DNA from: Arthrobacter sp. SDTb3-6
GTDB taxonomy: Bacteria; Actinomycetota; Actinomycetes; Actinomycetales; Micrococcaceae
DNA: 64,000 nt
NCBI RefSeq assembly: GCF_013376095.1
Contig: NZ_JAAMFN010000001.1
Span: 62,001-126,000, forward strand
Reading direction: 5' to 3'
The notes beneath the pieces are model-generated. The model was given only the letters and a program-made list of their open reading frames with translations, ran no database searches and was not told where the DNA came from. The position numbers were made by a program, and so were the translations under genes. This document shows, piece after piece, positions 35,029 to 43,456 of the stretch (position 1 is its first letter; each line of letters starts with the position of its first letter).

Positions 35029-35685
35029 ATGACGGGGACAGGACAGCCCATCAGGGTTGTGGTGGTGGACGACCACGCGATCTTCCGCTCGGGGCTGAAG
35101 GCCGATCTTGCCGCGGACATCCACGTGCTGGCGGAGGCGGCCACGGTGGAACAGGCCATTGCCGCGGTCTCCGCCCACACCCCGGACGTGGTGCTGCTGG
35201 ACGTCCACCTGCCCGGCGGCCGCGGCCAGGGCGGACGTGAGGTGATTGCGGGCTGTTCGGGGCTGCCGGGGCAGGTGAAGTTCCTGGCGCTGAGCGTCTC
35301 CGACTCCGCCGAGGATGTGGTCTCGGTGATCCGTGCCGGCGCCCGCGGCTACGTCACCAAGTCCATTTCCGGGCACGAAATTTCCGACGCCGTCCGGCGG
35401 GTCGCCGGGGGAGACGCCGTCTTCTCGCCCCGGCTGGCCGGCTTCGTCCTGGATGCCTTCGGCACCGCCGAGGTGGCCGTGGAGGACGAGCTGGACAAGC
35501 TCTCCGCCCGCGAATTGGAGGTCATGCGCCTGATCGCCCGCGGATACTCCTACAAGGAGGTGGCAAAGGCGCTGTTCATCTCCATCAAGACGGTGGAAAC
35601 CCACGTCTCCGCCGTGCTGCGCAAGCTGCAGCTCTCCTCCCGCCACGAACTCACCCGCTGGGCCGCCGACCGCCGCCTGCTCTAG
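35029..35685 (+). CDS. LuxR/NarL-family response regulator (LiaR-like)
   Basis: A 218-residue regulator with a receiver domain at 1-125: VVVVDDHAIFRSGL gives the acidic pocket, D58 in DVVLLDVHLPGG is the phosphorylation site, and RAGARGYVTKSIS has the switch Lys. The C-terminal helix-turn-helix (about 153-215) reads LSARELEVMRLIARGYSYKE and VETHVSAVLRKLQLSSRHE. ATG at 35029 follows AAGGA. It forms a two-component operon with the PspC-kinase; the 11-bp repeats at 33615-33647 are its likely binding site. Confidence 0.92.
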   Translation: MTGTGQPIRVVVVDDHAIFRSGLKADLAADIHVLAEAATVEQAIAAVSAHTPDVVLLDVHLPGGRGQGGREVIAGCSGLPGQVKFLALSVSDSAEDVVSVIRAGARGYVTKSISGHEISDAVRRVAGGDAVFSPRLAGFVLDAFGTAEVAVEDELDKLSARELEVMRLIARGYSYKEVAKALFISIKTVETHVSAVLRKLQLSSRHELTRWAADRRLL

Positions 35686-35695
35686 TCCGGCCCGC

Positions 35696-36928
35696 CTACT
35701 TGGCGGTGCCGAGGAATTCCTGGAGACGTCCGACGCCGGTGGCCAGGTCGTCGTCGCCCAGGGCGTAGGAGAGGCGGAGGTAGCCGCTGGGGCCGAACGC
35801 CTCGCCGGGAACCACGGCAACCTCGGCCTTGTCCAGGATGAGCGCGGCCAGTTCGGCGGACGTGGCCGGGCGGACGCCGCCAATGTCACGGCCGAGCAGG
35901 GCGCGGACGTCGGCGTAGGCGTAGAACGCGCCGTGCGGGGTGGGGCACTCCACGCCGTCTATCGTGTTGAGGGCCGAAACCATGGCCTTGCGGCGGCGGT
36001 CAAAGGCCACCTTCATGTCCTCCACGGCCGTTAGCGGGCCGGAGACGGCGGCCAGGGCGGCCATCTGGGAGACATTGGCCACGTTGGAGGTGGCATGGGA
36101 CTGCATGTTGGTGGCGGCCTTGGCCACGTCGGCCGGGGCAATCATCCAGCCCACCCGCCATCCGGTCATGGCATAGGTCTTGGCCACACCGTTCAGGACC
36201 ACCACGCGGTCGCCCAGCTCCGGGGCGGCGGTGGCAATCGAGGTGAACGGCACGCCGTCGTAGGTCAGGTGTTCGTAGATTTCATCCGTGATGACCCACA
36301 GCCCCTTGGCGGCCGCCCACTGGCCGATCTCGCGGGTCTGTTCCGGGGAATACACGGCGCCGGTGGGGTTCGACGGGGAGACGAACAGCAGGACCTTGGT
36401 GCGCGGGGTGAGCGCCGCCTCGAGCTGGTCCACGGTGACCAGGTAGCCCTGTTCGGGGCCGGCGAAGACCTCCACGGGCACGCCGCCGGCAAGCCGGATC
36501 GCCTCGGGGTAGGTGGTCCAGTACGGGGTGGGGACAATGACCTCGTCCCCCGGGTCCAACAGCGTGGCGAAGGATTCGTACACCGCCTGCTTGCCGCCGT
36601 TGGTGACCACCACCTGGGAAGGCTCCACGGCATAGCCGGAATCACGCAGCGTCTTGGCGGCGATGGCCGACTTCAGCTCGGGCAGCCCCGACGCGGGGGA
36701 GTAGCGGTGGAACTTGGGCTGGCGGGCCGCGACGATGGCAGCTTCCACAATGTAGTCCGGGGTGGGGAAGTCCGGTTCGCCGGCGCCGAAGCCGATGACG
36801 GGGCGGCCGGCAGCCTTGAGGGCCTTGGCCTTGGCATCCACTGCCAGGGTGGCGGATTCGGCAATGGCGGCGACGCGGGCCGAAACCCGGCGTGCGGCGG
36901 CTTGGTCGGCGCTCACGTTGGCAGACAT
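35696..36928 (-). CDS. Pyridoxal-phosphate aminotransferase, class I (aspartate aminotransferase-like)
   Basis: A 410-residue class I/II aminotransferase, probably aspartate:2-oxoglutarate. Motifs: [54 protein letters not shown] with the PLP-phosphate/carboxylate Asn, [13 protein letters not shown] with the PLP-ring Asp/Tyr, and [16 protein letters not shown] with the Schiff-base Lys (AKT instead of the common SKT). [17 protein letters not shown] carries the C-terminal substrate Arg. ATG at 36928 with a purine-rich GAGAGAG upstream. Single gene, convergent with the response regulator gene (10-nt gap). Confidence 0.9.
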   Translation of the reverse strand: MSANVSADQAAARRVSARVAAIAESATLAVDAKAKALKAAGRPVIGFGAGEPDFPTPDYIVEAAIVAARQPKFHRYSPASGLPELKSAIAAKTLRDSGYAVEPSQVVVTNGGKQAVYESFATLLDPGDEVIVPTPYWTTYPEAIRLAGGVPVEVFAGPEQGYLVTVDQLEAALTPRTKVLLFVSPSNPTGAVYSPEQTREIGQWAAAKGLWVITDEIYEHLTYDGVPFTSIATAAPELGDRVVVLNGVAKTYAMTGWRVGWMIAPADVAKAATNMQSHATSNVANVSQMAALAAVSGPLTAVEDMKVAFDRRRKAMVSALNTIDGVECPTPHGAFYAYADVRALLGRDIGGVRPATSAELAALILDKAEVAVVPGEAFGPSGYLRLSYALGDDDLATGVGRLQEFLGTAK

Positions 36929-37064
36929 CTTCTGTACTCTCTCTCGAAAGGCGGGCCCGCAGGGGTCCTTGGTGGCGGGACTCGACGGGAACTCATCGGG
37001 GACACGGCGGGGCCGTTGACGTGTGCAGGCCCCACCCCCTACTTTAGGCGCATCCGGCCCCCGG

Positions 37065-37094
37065 TTCGACGTGGCGGGCAACAATGCGTAGAAT
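37065..37094 (+). promoter_or_regulatory. Promoter for the tRNA-Trp-secE-nusG region
   Basis: TTCGAC (37065-37070) and TAGAAT (37089-37094), 18-bp spacer, RNA start near 37101. A GGTGTT/AACACC hairpin follows at about 37102-37115. The remaining sequence between the aminotransferase start and tRNA-Trp (36929-37227) has no gene. Confidence 0.55.
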
Positions 37095-37227
37095 GGACAA
37101 CCGGTGTTGAAACACCATGATGGTGCACGCCTTGCGACGGTTTGGAAACGGCCGCCCAAGACTGTAAGTTATTTCATGGCCTTCGGCTCCGGTGCGATCC
37201 ACCGGGTTGCACAACAGTTAGTTTCAT

Positions 37228-37300
37228 AGGGTAGTGGCGCAATTGGTAGCGCAGCGGTCTCCAAAACCGCAGGTTGCAGGTTCGAGTCCTGTCTGCCCTG
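37228..37300 (+). tRNA. tRNA-Trp (anticodon CCA)
   Basis: A 73-nt cloverleaf: acceptor AGGGTAG (37228-37234) pairs with CTGCCCT (37293-37299). Anticodon stem GCGGT/ACCGC encloses CTCCAAA, anticodon CCA. T loop TTCGAGT. CCA tail not encoded. Its place just before secE is conserved in actinobacteria. Confidence 0.96.
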
Positions 37301-37321
37301 CGTCAAGGCGCAGCGGGGTTG

Positions 37322-37360
37322 GTCCGCGGCAATTCCGGGATAACGGGAATGGCCGCGGAC
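37322..37360 (+). repeat. Large stem-loop between tRNA-Trp and secE
   Basis: GTCCGCGGC (37322-37330) pairs with GCCGCGGAC (37352-37360), and inside it ATTCC pairs with GGAAT across one mismatch. No T run follows. It may help tRNA 3' processing or tune read-through into secE. Confidence 0.7.
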
Positions 37361-37451
37361 AAGTCCCGCCCAGCCTGGCGAACACAAGCACATGACACGG
37401 TCCGCCCGCGCGGGCTCGCGTGTTTTTCAACTAATGATGAGTGAGGCAATG

Positions 37452-37730
37452 GTGACCGAAACCGCGGCAAGCCGCTCCAATGGCCGCCCCGCCAAGAAGA
37501 ACGCCAAGCCGAAGGGTCCCGGCATCTTTGCACGCATAGCCATTTTCCTGCGCCAGGTCATCGGCGAAATGAAGAAGGTTGTCACCCCCACTCGCAAGGA
37601 GTTGCTCAACTACACCGCGGTTGTGCTCGTGTTCGTTATCATCGTGATGGGTATTGTTACCGTCCTGGACCTGGGATTCGGAAAGCTCGTGCTTTGGGTC
37701 TTTGGCGGAAACGTAAACGTCGAGCACTAA
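37452..37730 (+). CDS. secE: Preprotein translocase subunit SecE
   Basis: A small membrane subunit of the Sec translocon that clamps SecY. From GTG at 37452 it has 92 residues: a basic N-terminus, the conserved amphipathic FLRQVIGEMKKVVTPTRKEL, and one membrane helix (YTAVVLVFVIIVMGIVTVL). GTG 37452 is preferred because GAGG lies 5 nt upstream; ATGs at 37434, 37437 and 37449 are possible alternatives that would add 1-6 residues. Followed by nusG after 90 nt. Confidence 0.88.
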   Translation: MTETAASRSNGRPAKKNAKPKGPGIFARIAIFLRQVIGEMKKVVTPTRKELLNYTAVVLVFVIIVMGIVTVLDLGFGKLVLWVFGGNVNVEH

Positions 37731-37820
37731 ACGCTCAACTTTGGCCGGCCCCGATAGTGTCTTGGAACACGGGGGACGGTTTGAGCCATTTAAGTAACGC
37801 ACCAGGAAAGCAGGAAATTC

Positions 37821-38645
37821 GTGTCTGAGCAGGAGCCCGAGGCAACGTACAGTGAGCAGGACCAGGACACTGTGGTTGCTGATGCTGCCATCAGTGCTGA
37901 CCTTGATGCATCCATGGACGACGCCGCCGCTGCGGATCCCGCAGAAGCCACGGACACCCCGGCAGCCGAAGAAGCAGCCGAATCCGAGGACGGGGCTGCC
38001 GTGTCCGAAGCGGACGGGGACGCGGTGGCGGCCGAACCGGAAGTGGACCCCGCCGAGGAATTCAAGGCCAAGCTGCGCCGCCAGGAGGGTGACTGGTACG
38101 TCATCCACTCCTACGCCGGCTACGAAAACCGCGTGAAGGTCAACCTCGAGTCCCGCAGCCTGTCGCTGAACATGGAAGATTACATCTTCGAAGTCCAGGT
38201 CCCCATGGAAGAAGTCGTGGAGATCAAGAATGCCCAGCGAAAGGTTGTCAACCGCGTGCGCATTCCCGGCTATGTCCTGGTCCGCATGGACCTGACGGAC
38301 GCCTCCTGGGGCGTTGTCCGCCACACCCCCGGCGTCACCGGCTTCGTGGGAAACGCCCACAACCCGGTCCCGCTGCGCCTGGACGAGGTCTTCTCCATGC
38401 TGGCCCCCGTCTTCGAGGAGCAGCAGGCCGAGGAAACCGGCGTTCCGCTGCGCCACCTCCCTGCCGACGCGGAAATCGACTTTGAGGTCGGCGAGGCCGT
38501 CATCGTCAAGGACGGCCCGTTCGAGACCCTCTCCGCCACGATCTCCGAGATCAAGCCCGAATCCCAGCAGCTGGTTGTGCTGGTCTCCATCTTCGAGCGC
38601 GAAACCCCTGTCACGCTCGCCTTCAACCAGGTCACCAAGATCTAG
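37821..38645 (+). CDS. nusG: Transcription termination/antitermination factor NusG
   Basis: A 274-residue protein, longer than E. coli NusG (about 180). The first ~85 residues are a strongly acidic Ala/Glu/Asp-rich extension ([20 protein letters not shown]-like) typical of high-GC actinobacteria. The NGN domain follows ([19 protein letters not shown], then [19 protein letters not shown] and [10 protein letters not shown]). The C-terminal KOW domain contains [19 protein letters not shown]. It binds RNA polymerase and links it to Rho or ribosomes. GTG at 37821 after CAGGAAA. Located between secE and the L11 gene as usual. Confidence 0.95.
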   Translation: MSEQEPEATYSEQDQDTVVADAAISADLDASMDDAAAADPAEATDTPAAEEAAESEDGAAVSEADGDAVAAEPEVDPAEEFKAKLRRQEGDWYVIHSYAGYENRVKVNLESRSLSLNMEDYIFEVQVPMEEVVEIKNAQRKVVNRVRIPGYVLVRMDLTDASWGVVRHTPGVTGFVGNAHNPVPLRLDEVFSMLAPVFEEQQAEETGVPLRHLPADAEIDFEVGEAVIVKDGPFETLSATISEIKPESQQLVVLVSIFERETPVTLAFNQVTKI

Positions 38646-38774
38646 TTGGACCACTGATTTCGCTGGACGGCCGCTTGCTTGGCGGCCGCGCAGTGTCCGG
38701 CCGGACGCCATCCGGCCACCCACCTTGGACGCGCTCCGTCGTCGAAGGAAAGTTATTGAGAGAAGGACCCTACA

Positions 38775-39206
38775 TTGGCTCCCAAGAAAAAGGTCACCGG
38801 CCTTATCAAGCTGCAGATCCAGGCAGGCGCCGCCAACCCGGCACCTCCGATCGGTCCCGCGCTTGGCCAGCACGGTGTCAACATCATGGAATTCTGCAAG
38901 GCCTACAACGCCGCCACGGAATCCCAGCGCGGAAACGTCATCCCGGTTGAAATCACGGTTTACGAGGACCGCTCCTTCACCTTCATCACCAAGACCCCGC
39001 CGGCTGCCGAGCTGATCAAGAAGGCTGCCGGCGTCGCCAAGGGTTCAGCCACCCCCCACACCGTCAAGGTTGCCCAGCTGACCAAGGCACAGGTCACCGA
39101 GATCGCCACGCAGAAGCTGGTCGACCTCAACGCCACGAGCATCGAAGGCGCCGAGAAGATCATCGCCGGCACCGCCCGCTCCATGGGCATCACCGTCGAG
39201 GCCTAG
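38775..39206 (+). CDS. rplK: 50S ribosomal protein L11
   Basis: A 143-residue protein of the GTPase-associated centre. Begins [19 protein letters not shown] after the initiator and has the conserved [22 protein letters not shown] at 38775 is the only start that fits, with AGAAGGA 7 nt upstream. The 130-nt gap after nusG contains a GGCCGC/GCGGCC hairpin (38669-38687). The L1 gene follows. Confidence 0.96.
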   Translation: MAPKKKVTGLIKLQIQAGAANPAPPIGPALGQHGVNIMEFCKAYNAATESQRGNVIPVEITVYEDRSFTFITKTPPAAELIKKAAGVAKGSATPHTVKVAQLTKAQVTEIATQKLVDLNATSIEGAEKIIAGTARSMGITVEA

Positions 39207-39219
39207 GCTTCGGACACCC

Positions 39220-39244
39220 TGGGGTCGAGCCTGTCGAGACCCCA
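39220..39244 (+). repeat. Hairpin between L11 and L1 genes (TCTCGACAGGCTCGACC-type element)
   Basis: TGGGGTC (39220-39226) and GACCCCA (39238-39244) flank GAGCCTGTCGA. Diverged relatives of the element occur at about 16694 and 49195 in this window, so it may be a dispersed intergenic repeat. Confidence 0.55.
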
Positions 39245-39364
39245 CAGCATCACCAACATCATCAAGAACGACGCCGGCCGGCCCCCCGGGTGCCTGGCGG
39301 CGGACGTAGTGGCAGGGCCCGCGCGGTCCTTACGACCACAACTGCACAAGGAGAAACAAGCAGC

Positions 39365-40072
39365 ATGGCAAAGCGCAGCAAAGCATATGAGGCAGCCGTA
39401 GCCAAGATCGATGCGGACAAGGTTTACGCACCGTTCGAGGCCATCAAGCTCGCCAAGGACACCAACCCGTCCAAGTTCGACGCCACCGTTGAGGTTGCGT
39501 TCCGCCTGGGTGTTGACCCCCGCAAGGCGGACCAGATGATCCGCGGCACCGTCAACCTCCCCCACGGCACCGGCAAGACCGCCCGCGTCCTGGTTTTCGC
39601 AACCGGCGACCGCGCCGAGGCCGCCATCGCCGCCGGCGCCGACTTTGTCGGCACGGACGACCTGATCGAAAAGATCCAGGGCGGCTGGACCGACTTTGAC
39701 GCAGCCGTTGCCACCCCCGACCTCATGGGCAAGGTGGGCCGCCTGGGCAAGATCCTCGGACCCCGCAACCTGATGCCGAACCCGAAGACCGGCACCGTCA
39801 CGAACGACGTCGCCAAGGCCGTCAACGACATCAAGGGCGGCAAGATCGACTTCCGGGTCGACAAGCACGCCAACCTGCACTTCATCATCGGCAAGGTCTC
39901 CTTCGACGCGGCCAAGCTGGCGGAGAACTACGCGGCAGCACTGGAAGAGGTGCTTCGCCTGAAGCCGTCCGCTTCCAAGGGCCGCTACGTGCAGAAGGCC
40001 ACCGTGGCCACCACCTTCGGTCCCGGCATCCCCGTGGACCCGGCCGTGACCAAGGTTGTCATCGAGGCATAG
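39365..40072 (+). CDS. rplA: 50S ribosomal protein L1
   Basis: A 235-residue protein of the L1 stalk that moves with E-site tRNA; in many bacteria it also represses its own operon. Typical segments are [57 protein letters not shown] and [22 protein letters not shown] at 39365 with AAGGAG upstream. Ends the secE-nusG-L11-L1 unit, as a strong terminator follows. Confidence 0.96.
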   Translation: MAKRSKAYEAAVAKIDADKVYAPFEAIKLAKDTNPSKFDATVEVAFRLGVDPRKADQMIRGTVNLPHGTGKTARVLVFATGDRAEAAIAAGADFVGTDDLIEKIQGGWTDFDAAVATPDLMGKVGRLGKILGPRNLMPNPKTGTVTNDVAKAVNDIKGGKIDFRVDKHANLHFIIGKVSFDAAKLAENYAAALEEVLRLKPSASKGRYVQKATVATTFGPGIPVDPAVTKVVIEA

Positions 40073-40097
40073 GCGATGCGTTTGAACGCTGCCTGAT

Positions 40098-40145
40098 CGG
40101 AGGGCCCGGTGTAGCGATCTGCTACGCGGGGCCCTCCTTTTTTAT
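40098..40145 (+). terminator. Rho-independent terminator after rplA
   Basis: GGAGGGCCC and GGGCCCTCC form the outer stem (40099-40137) with an inner GTAGC/GCTAC stem, followed by TTTTTTT. Confidence 0.93.
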
Positions 40146-40191
40146 ATCGTTGAACGGCACACAGGCCGCAGTTGGCCGTGGGGAGCAGCAC

Positions 40192-40773
40192 ATGGGAACC
40201 ACCATCCGGCAGGCGGCAAGTGAAGAGGCCGCGGCCCTGGCGGAACTTGCGTCCGTCACGTTCGCGCTGGCCTGCCCTCCCGGCAGCGCGCCGGAAGACA
40301 TTGCCGCGTTCATCGCCACCCATCTCACGGCCGAAAGTTTTGCCCGCTACCTGGGTGATCCGTCACGGGCCGTGTTTGTCGCGGAGGAACACGGACCCGC
40401 GGCAGCAGCCACGCCCGGTGGTTCCGCACGGCGAGGGGCACGCCTGGCCGGCTACAGCATGTTGGTGGACGCCCCGCCGTCGGACGCGGATGTGGCAGCC
40501 GCAGTGGGTGGCGGTGCGGCCGTGGAACTGAGCAAGTGCTATGCCCGCCCGCACGTCCATGGCACGGGCCTGACGGCCGGCCTGATGGCCGCCAGCCTGG
40601 CATGGGCGGCGACGCGGGGTGCGGAGCAGGTGTGGCTGGGCGTCAACGGTGAAAATGCCAGGGCCAGGAAATTCTACGAAAAGCATGGCTTCAGGGTGGC
40701 TGGAAGCAAAAGATTTCAATTGGGGAACCGGGTGGAGCATGACCACGTCATGGTGCGGCCGGTACAAAGCTAG
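40192..40773 (+). CDS. GNAT-family N-acetyltransferase
   Basis: A 193-residue acetyltransferase. The acetyl-CoA loop region reads LSKCYARPHVHGTGLTAGLM, followed by VWLGVNGENARARKFYEKHGF, the usual C-terminal GNAT segment. ATG at 40192 has GGGGAG upstream; earlier in-frame starts lie in the L1 terminator region. It is followed after 18 nt by another acetyltransferase gene, so both are likely one operon inserted between the L1 and L10 genes. Substrate unknown. Confidence 0.83.
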   Translation: MGTTIRQAASEEAAALAELASVTFALACPPGSAPEDIAAFIATHLTAESFARYLGDPSRAVFVAEEHGPAAAATPGGSARRGARLAGYSMLVDAPPSDADVAAAVGGGAAVELSKCYARPHVHGTGLTAGLMAASLAWAATRGAEQVWLGVNGENARARKFYEKHGFRVAGSKRFQLGNRVEHDHVMVRPVQS

Positions 40774-40791
40774 TTTCAGGAGCAACAGGAC

Positions 40792-41883
40792 ATGACTGAC
40801 ATCCGGATCGAACAGTTGCACGTGCCCGACAACCTCGACGGCGAGGGGGCCGCGGACTTCCTGCGCGCCGTGGAAGTCTCCCGGCAGGTGCGGGTGGGCA
40901 CGTGGGGCAACGACGACCTTGCGTACACGGGCGAGGAACTGCTTGCGCTGTGCCACGACCCCTACGAGTGGTACGTGATGCTGGTGGCCCGGCTGGATGG
41001 GCAGATCGTGGGGCGTGCGGGCATCGCCATGCCGCTGGACGACCACACCGAACTGGCGCACGTCACGCTCGACGTCCTGCCTTCCGCGGAAGGACGCAGC
41101 CTGGGCAGGCGCCTGCTGGAAGCCGCTGAATCGTTTGTGCGCGGGGAAAACCGTCGGGTTGTGGTGGTGGAGACGAACCACTCGGCCACCGAGCTGCAGT
41201 CGGAGCAGGAGGGCGGCGGTGACGAACGGCTGCTGCATCCCGCCGCCGGGCCTGGCGCGCTGACGCTGGAAAACCGCCAGGCCCGTTTTGCCCACAACGC
41301 CGGCTACCAGCTGGAGCGGGTGGAGCACTTCAGTTCCTGTGCCCTGCCGTTCCCGGCGGAACGGGCGGCGGAACTCCTGGAATCCGCCACAGCCTCCCAC
41401 GGGGACGAATATGCCGTGCACCAGTGGACGGACAGCTGCCCCGAGGAATGGGCTGCGGACGTGGCCCGCCTGGAAGCAGAAATGGGCCAACCGGCCGGCG
41501 AGGGGCCCTGGGACGTGGCACACATGCGTGAAGCGGAGGAAATTTCCCAGTCGACAGGCCGGCACACGCTGGTCACAGCGGCCGAGAGCCGCGCCTCGGG
41601 CCGCCTGGTCGGCTACACGTCCATCTCCGTGCTGGGCAAACGCGACGATGTCGTCTTCCAGGACGACACCGTCATGGAAGACGGGCACCGCGGCAGGGAG
41701 CTGGGGCTGCGCATGAAGCTGGCCAACCTGCAACTGCTGGCGCGTGACTACCCGAACCCGCATGCCATCTATACCTGGAACTCCGCCGAGGACACCCACC
41801 TGATAGAGATCAACGCCCGCATGGGCTTCACCGTGGCGGGCGTGACCGGGCAGTGGCGGAAATCCTTTGACCCCGGCGACTGA
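40792..41883 (+). CDS. Tandem-domain GNAT acetyltransferase
   Basis: A 363-residue protein with two GNAT repeats. The first (about 1-170) has VTLDVLPSAEGRSLGRRLLEA as its acetyl-CoA loop. The second (about 190-363) has VMEDGHRGRELGLRMKLANL and ends YTWNSAEDTHLIEINARMGF. Between them is an acidic segment (residues 225-260). Double-GNAT proteins in actinobacteria include mycothiol synthase and aminoglycoside-type enzymes, but none matches this one clearly. ATG at 40792 follows AGGAGCAACAGG. Substrate unknown. Confidence 0.8.
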   Translation: MTDIRIEQLHVPDNLDGEGAADFLRAVEVSRQVRVGTWGNDDLAYTGEELLALCHDPYEWYVMLVARLDGQIVGRAGIAMPLDDHTELAHVTLDVLPSAEGRSLGRRLLEAAESFVRGENRRVVVVETNHSATELQSEQEGGGDERLLHPAAGPGALTLENRQARFAHNAGYQLERVEHFSSCALPFPAERAAELLESATASHGDEYAVHQWTDSCPEEWAADVARLEAEMGQPAGEGPWDVAHMREAEEISQSTGRHTLVTAAESRASGRLVGYTSISVLGKRDDVVFQDDTVMEDGHRGRELGLRMKLANLQLLARDYPNPHAIYTWNSAEDTHLIEINARMGFTVAGVTGQWRKSFDPGD

Positions 41884-41895
41884 CTGACCCGCGAT

Positions 41896-41925
41896 TTGGA
41901 AGGGGCGGCGCCGCTCCTGTAGGCT
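41896..41925 (+). promoter_or_regulatory. Promoter for rplJ-rplL
   Basis: TTGGAA (41896-41901) and TAGGCT (41920-41925), 18-bp spacer. The RNA start near 41932 would give a leader of about 280 nt. Confidence 0.6.
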
Positions 41926-41931
41926 GGGAGG

Positions 41932-42214
41932 ACCAAAGACCGTCGGTCGATGGAAACCACCCCCACGTGCCAGGCGCATCATGTGTCGTGCAGCGTGGAA
42001 GCGGGAAGGTTTTCATCCGAAAGTCCTGAACCAGGACGGCCAGCGCAGGTGCACAAAGCTTAGGCAGCGAATGATCCGGACGAAAGTCCATGGAACCGCT
42101 GCCCGAACGCCCCGTACATCTGTGCGGGGCGTTTTGTTTTCCACTTGCCTTCCTTCCCGGAAACGGCAGCGGGCAGGACCGGAAGGACCGGCATTAATTC
42201 CCGGAAGGAGGGTT
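41932..42214 (+). promoter_or_regulatory. L10 leader (autoregulatory mRNA leader of rplJ-rplL)
   Basis: A roughly 280-nt untranslated region between promoter and rplJ, with several complementary segments and an internal Rho-independent terminator (42106-42140) well before the start codon. In actinobacteria and Firmicutes the L10-L12 complex binds such leaders and controls attenuation. Position and architecture fit; the L10-binding bulge was not matched base by base. Confidence 0.65.
42106..42140 (+). terminator. Attenuator inside the rplJ leader
   Basis: AACGCCCCG (42106-42114) pairs with CGGGGCGTT (42125-42133) and is followed by TTTGTTTT. It lies 75 nt before rplJ, so transcription must pass it to reach the genes. 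Confidence 0.85.
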
Positions 42215-42802
42215 ATGGCAACGCCAACAAAGGTGGCTGCGGTTGCAGAAATCAAGCAGGATTTCAGCGATTCCACTGCAGCAGTCCTAACCGAATACCG
42301 TGGGCTCACCGTTGCCCAGCTCAAGGAGCTGCGCGTTTCTCTCGGCCAGGACACCAAGTTCTCGGTCGTCAAGAACACCCTGACTGCCATTGCGGCCAAG
42401 GAAGCCGGTGTTGACGCTTTCGAAGGTCAGCTTTCCGGCCCTACCGCCATTGCCTTCATCAAGGGTGATGCTGTTGCAGCAGCCAAGAGCCTGACGGATT
42501 TTGCAAAGGCCAACAAGGCGCTGATCATCAAGACCGGCATCTTCGAAGGCAAGGCCCTTGACGCTTCCGAGGTTGCCGCACTGGCCGCCCTGGAATCGCG
42601 CGAGCTGCAGCTGGCCAGGGTTGCCGGCGTGCTGAAGGCACCGATGGCCGCCGCTGCGCGCACCATCGACGCCCTGCGCCTCAAGCTTGCCGAAGGTGCA
42701 CCTGCCGAAGAGGCTCCCGCCGCTGAGGAAGCACCGGCCGCCGAAGAGGCTCCCGCCGCTGACGAGGCTCCGGTTGCTGAAGCTGAGACCACCGAGGCCT
42801 AG
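42215..42802 (+). CDS. rplJ: 50S ribosomal protein L10
   Basis: A 195-residue stalk base protein that carries L7/L12 dimers. MATPTKVAAVAEIKQDF starts the protein; YRGLTVAQLKELRVSLG and FSVVKNTLTAIAAKEAG are conserved. The last ~30 residues are an Ala/Glu/Pro repeat (AEEAPAAEEAPAAEEAPA-like), an acidic tail common in actinobacteria. ATG at 42215 follows GGAAGGAGG; a long in-frame upstream extension is leader RNA, not protein. Encoded with rplL, separated by a hairpin. Confidence 0.96.
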   Translation: MATPTKVAAVAEIKQDFSDSTAAVLTEYRGLTVAQLKELRVSLGQDTKFSVVKNTLTAIAAKEAGVDAFEGQLSGPTAIAFIKGDAVAAAKSLTDFAKANKALIIKTGIFEGKALDASEVAALAALESRELQLARVAGVLKAPMAAAARTIDALRLKLAEGAPAEEAPAAEEAPAAEEAPAADEAPVAEAETTEA

Positions 42803-42853
42803 TCCTCATGGGGGCTTGTCTCCCGCATGTTTTTCCCTAAATCCATGAGGACT
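42801..42853 (+). repeat. Inverted repeat spanning the rplJ stop, before rplL
   Basis: AGTCCTCATGG (42801-42811) and CCATGAGGACT (42843-42853) are a perfect 11-bp pair with a 31-nt loop. The left arm overlaps the rplJ stop codon. It may slow decay of the 3' end or adjust the L10:L12 ratio. Confidence 0.75.
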
Positions 42854-42908
42854 TAGGTTTTTAGATCCGCCCGTCACCGGGCAAGAACACAAAGAAGGAG
42901 CGCCACCC

Positions 42909-43286
42909 ATGGCTAAGCTCACCAACGACGAGCTCATTGAAGCTTTCAAGGAACTGACCATCATTGAACTCTCCGAGTTCGTGAAGAAGTTCGAAGAGGT
43001 CTTTGAAGTTACCGCTGCTGCTGTTGCAGTTGCCGGCCCGGCCGGCGGCGCAGCTGCCGAGGCTGAGGAAGAGAAGACCGAGTTCGACGTCATCCTCGAA
43101 GCTGCTGGCGACAAGAAGATTGCAGTCATCAAGGAGGTGCGCGCCCTGACCTCCCTCGGCCTGAAGGAAGCCAAGGACGTCGTTGACTCCGCTCCCAAGG
43201 CTGTCCTCGAAGGCGCCACCAAGGAAGCTGCCGAGAAGGCCAAGGAAGCCCTCGAAGCTGCCGGCGCCACGGTTACCGTCAAGTAA
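42909..43286 (+). CDS. rplL: 50S ribosomal protein L7/L12
   Basis: A 125-residue stalk protein that recruits translation factors. N-terminal dimerisation helix [20 protein letters not shown], an Ala/Gly/Glu hinge (about 36-55), and the C-terminal factor-binding domain with [20 protein letters not shown] and [21 protein letters not shown] at 42909, AAGGAG upstream. A strong hairpin terminator follows. Confidence 0.97.
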   Translation: MAKLTNDELIEAFKELTIIELSEFVKKFEEVFEVTAAAVAVAGPAGGAAAEAEEEKTEFDVILEAAGDKKIAVIKEVRALTSLGLKEAKDVVDSAPKAVLEGATKEAAEKAKEALEAAGATVTVK

Positions 43287-43301
43287 TCACCGACGCATTC
43301 C

Positions 43302-43340
43302 AAGGAAGGCCCCGCACCCTACGGTGCGGGGCCTTCCTGA
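43302..43340 (+). terminator. Terminator after rplL
   Basis: GGAAGGCCCCGCACC (43304-43318) and GGTGCGGGGCCTTCC (43323-43337) form a perfect 15-bp stem with a 4-nt loop. Only a short T-rich tail follows. Confidence 0.88.
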
Positions 43341-43377
43341 TTCCCGGGGCGTGCCAAACACTCACCGGACCCACTGA

Positions 43378-43439
43378 GGGCGTGCCATGCTGCCGAGGGC
43401 GTGTGAAATTTCCTACGCCGCCGCCAGCATGGCACGCCC
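43378..43439. repeat. 15-bp inverted repeat between rplL and ybaK
   Basis: GGGCGTGCCATGCTG (43378-43392) and CAGCATGGCACGCCC (43425-43439) pair perfectly around a 32-nt loop. Extra copies of GGGCGTGCCA (43356) and GGGCGTGTGA (43397) lie nearby, suggesting a repetitive intergenic element. It may also stop ybaK transcripts arriving from the other strand. Confidence 0.75.
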
Positions 43440-43456
43440 CCGTCGTTGGGGTGGGG

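Noticed and set aside
41981-42214. Extending L10 upstream by 78 codons
   Set aside because: The extension covers the leader and its terminator; the ATG at 42215 has an excellent ribosome site and matches normal L10.
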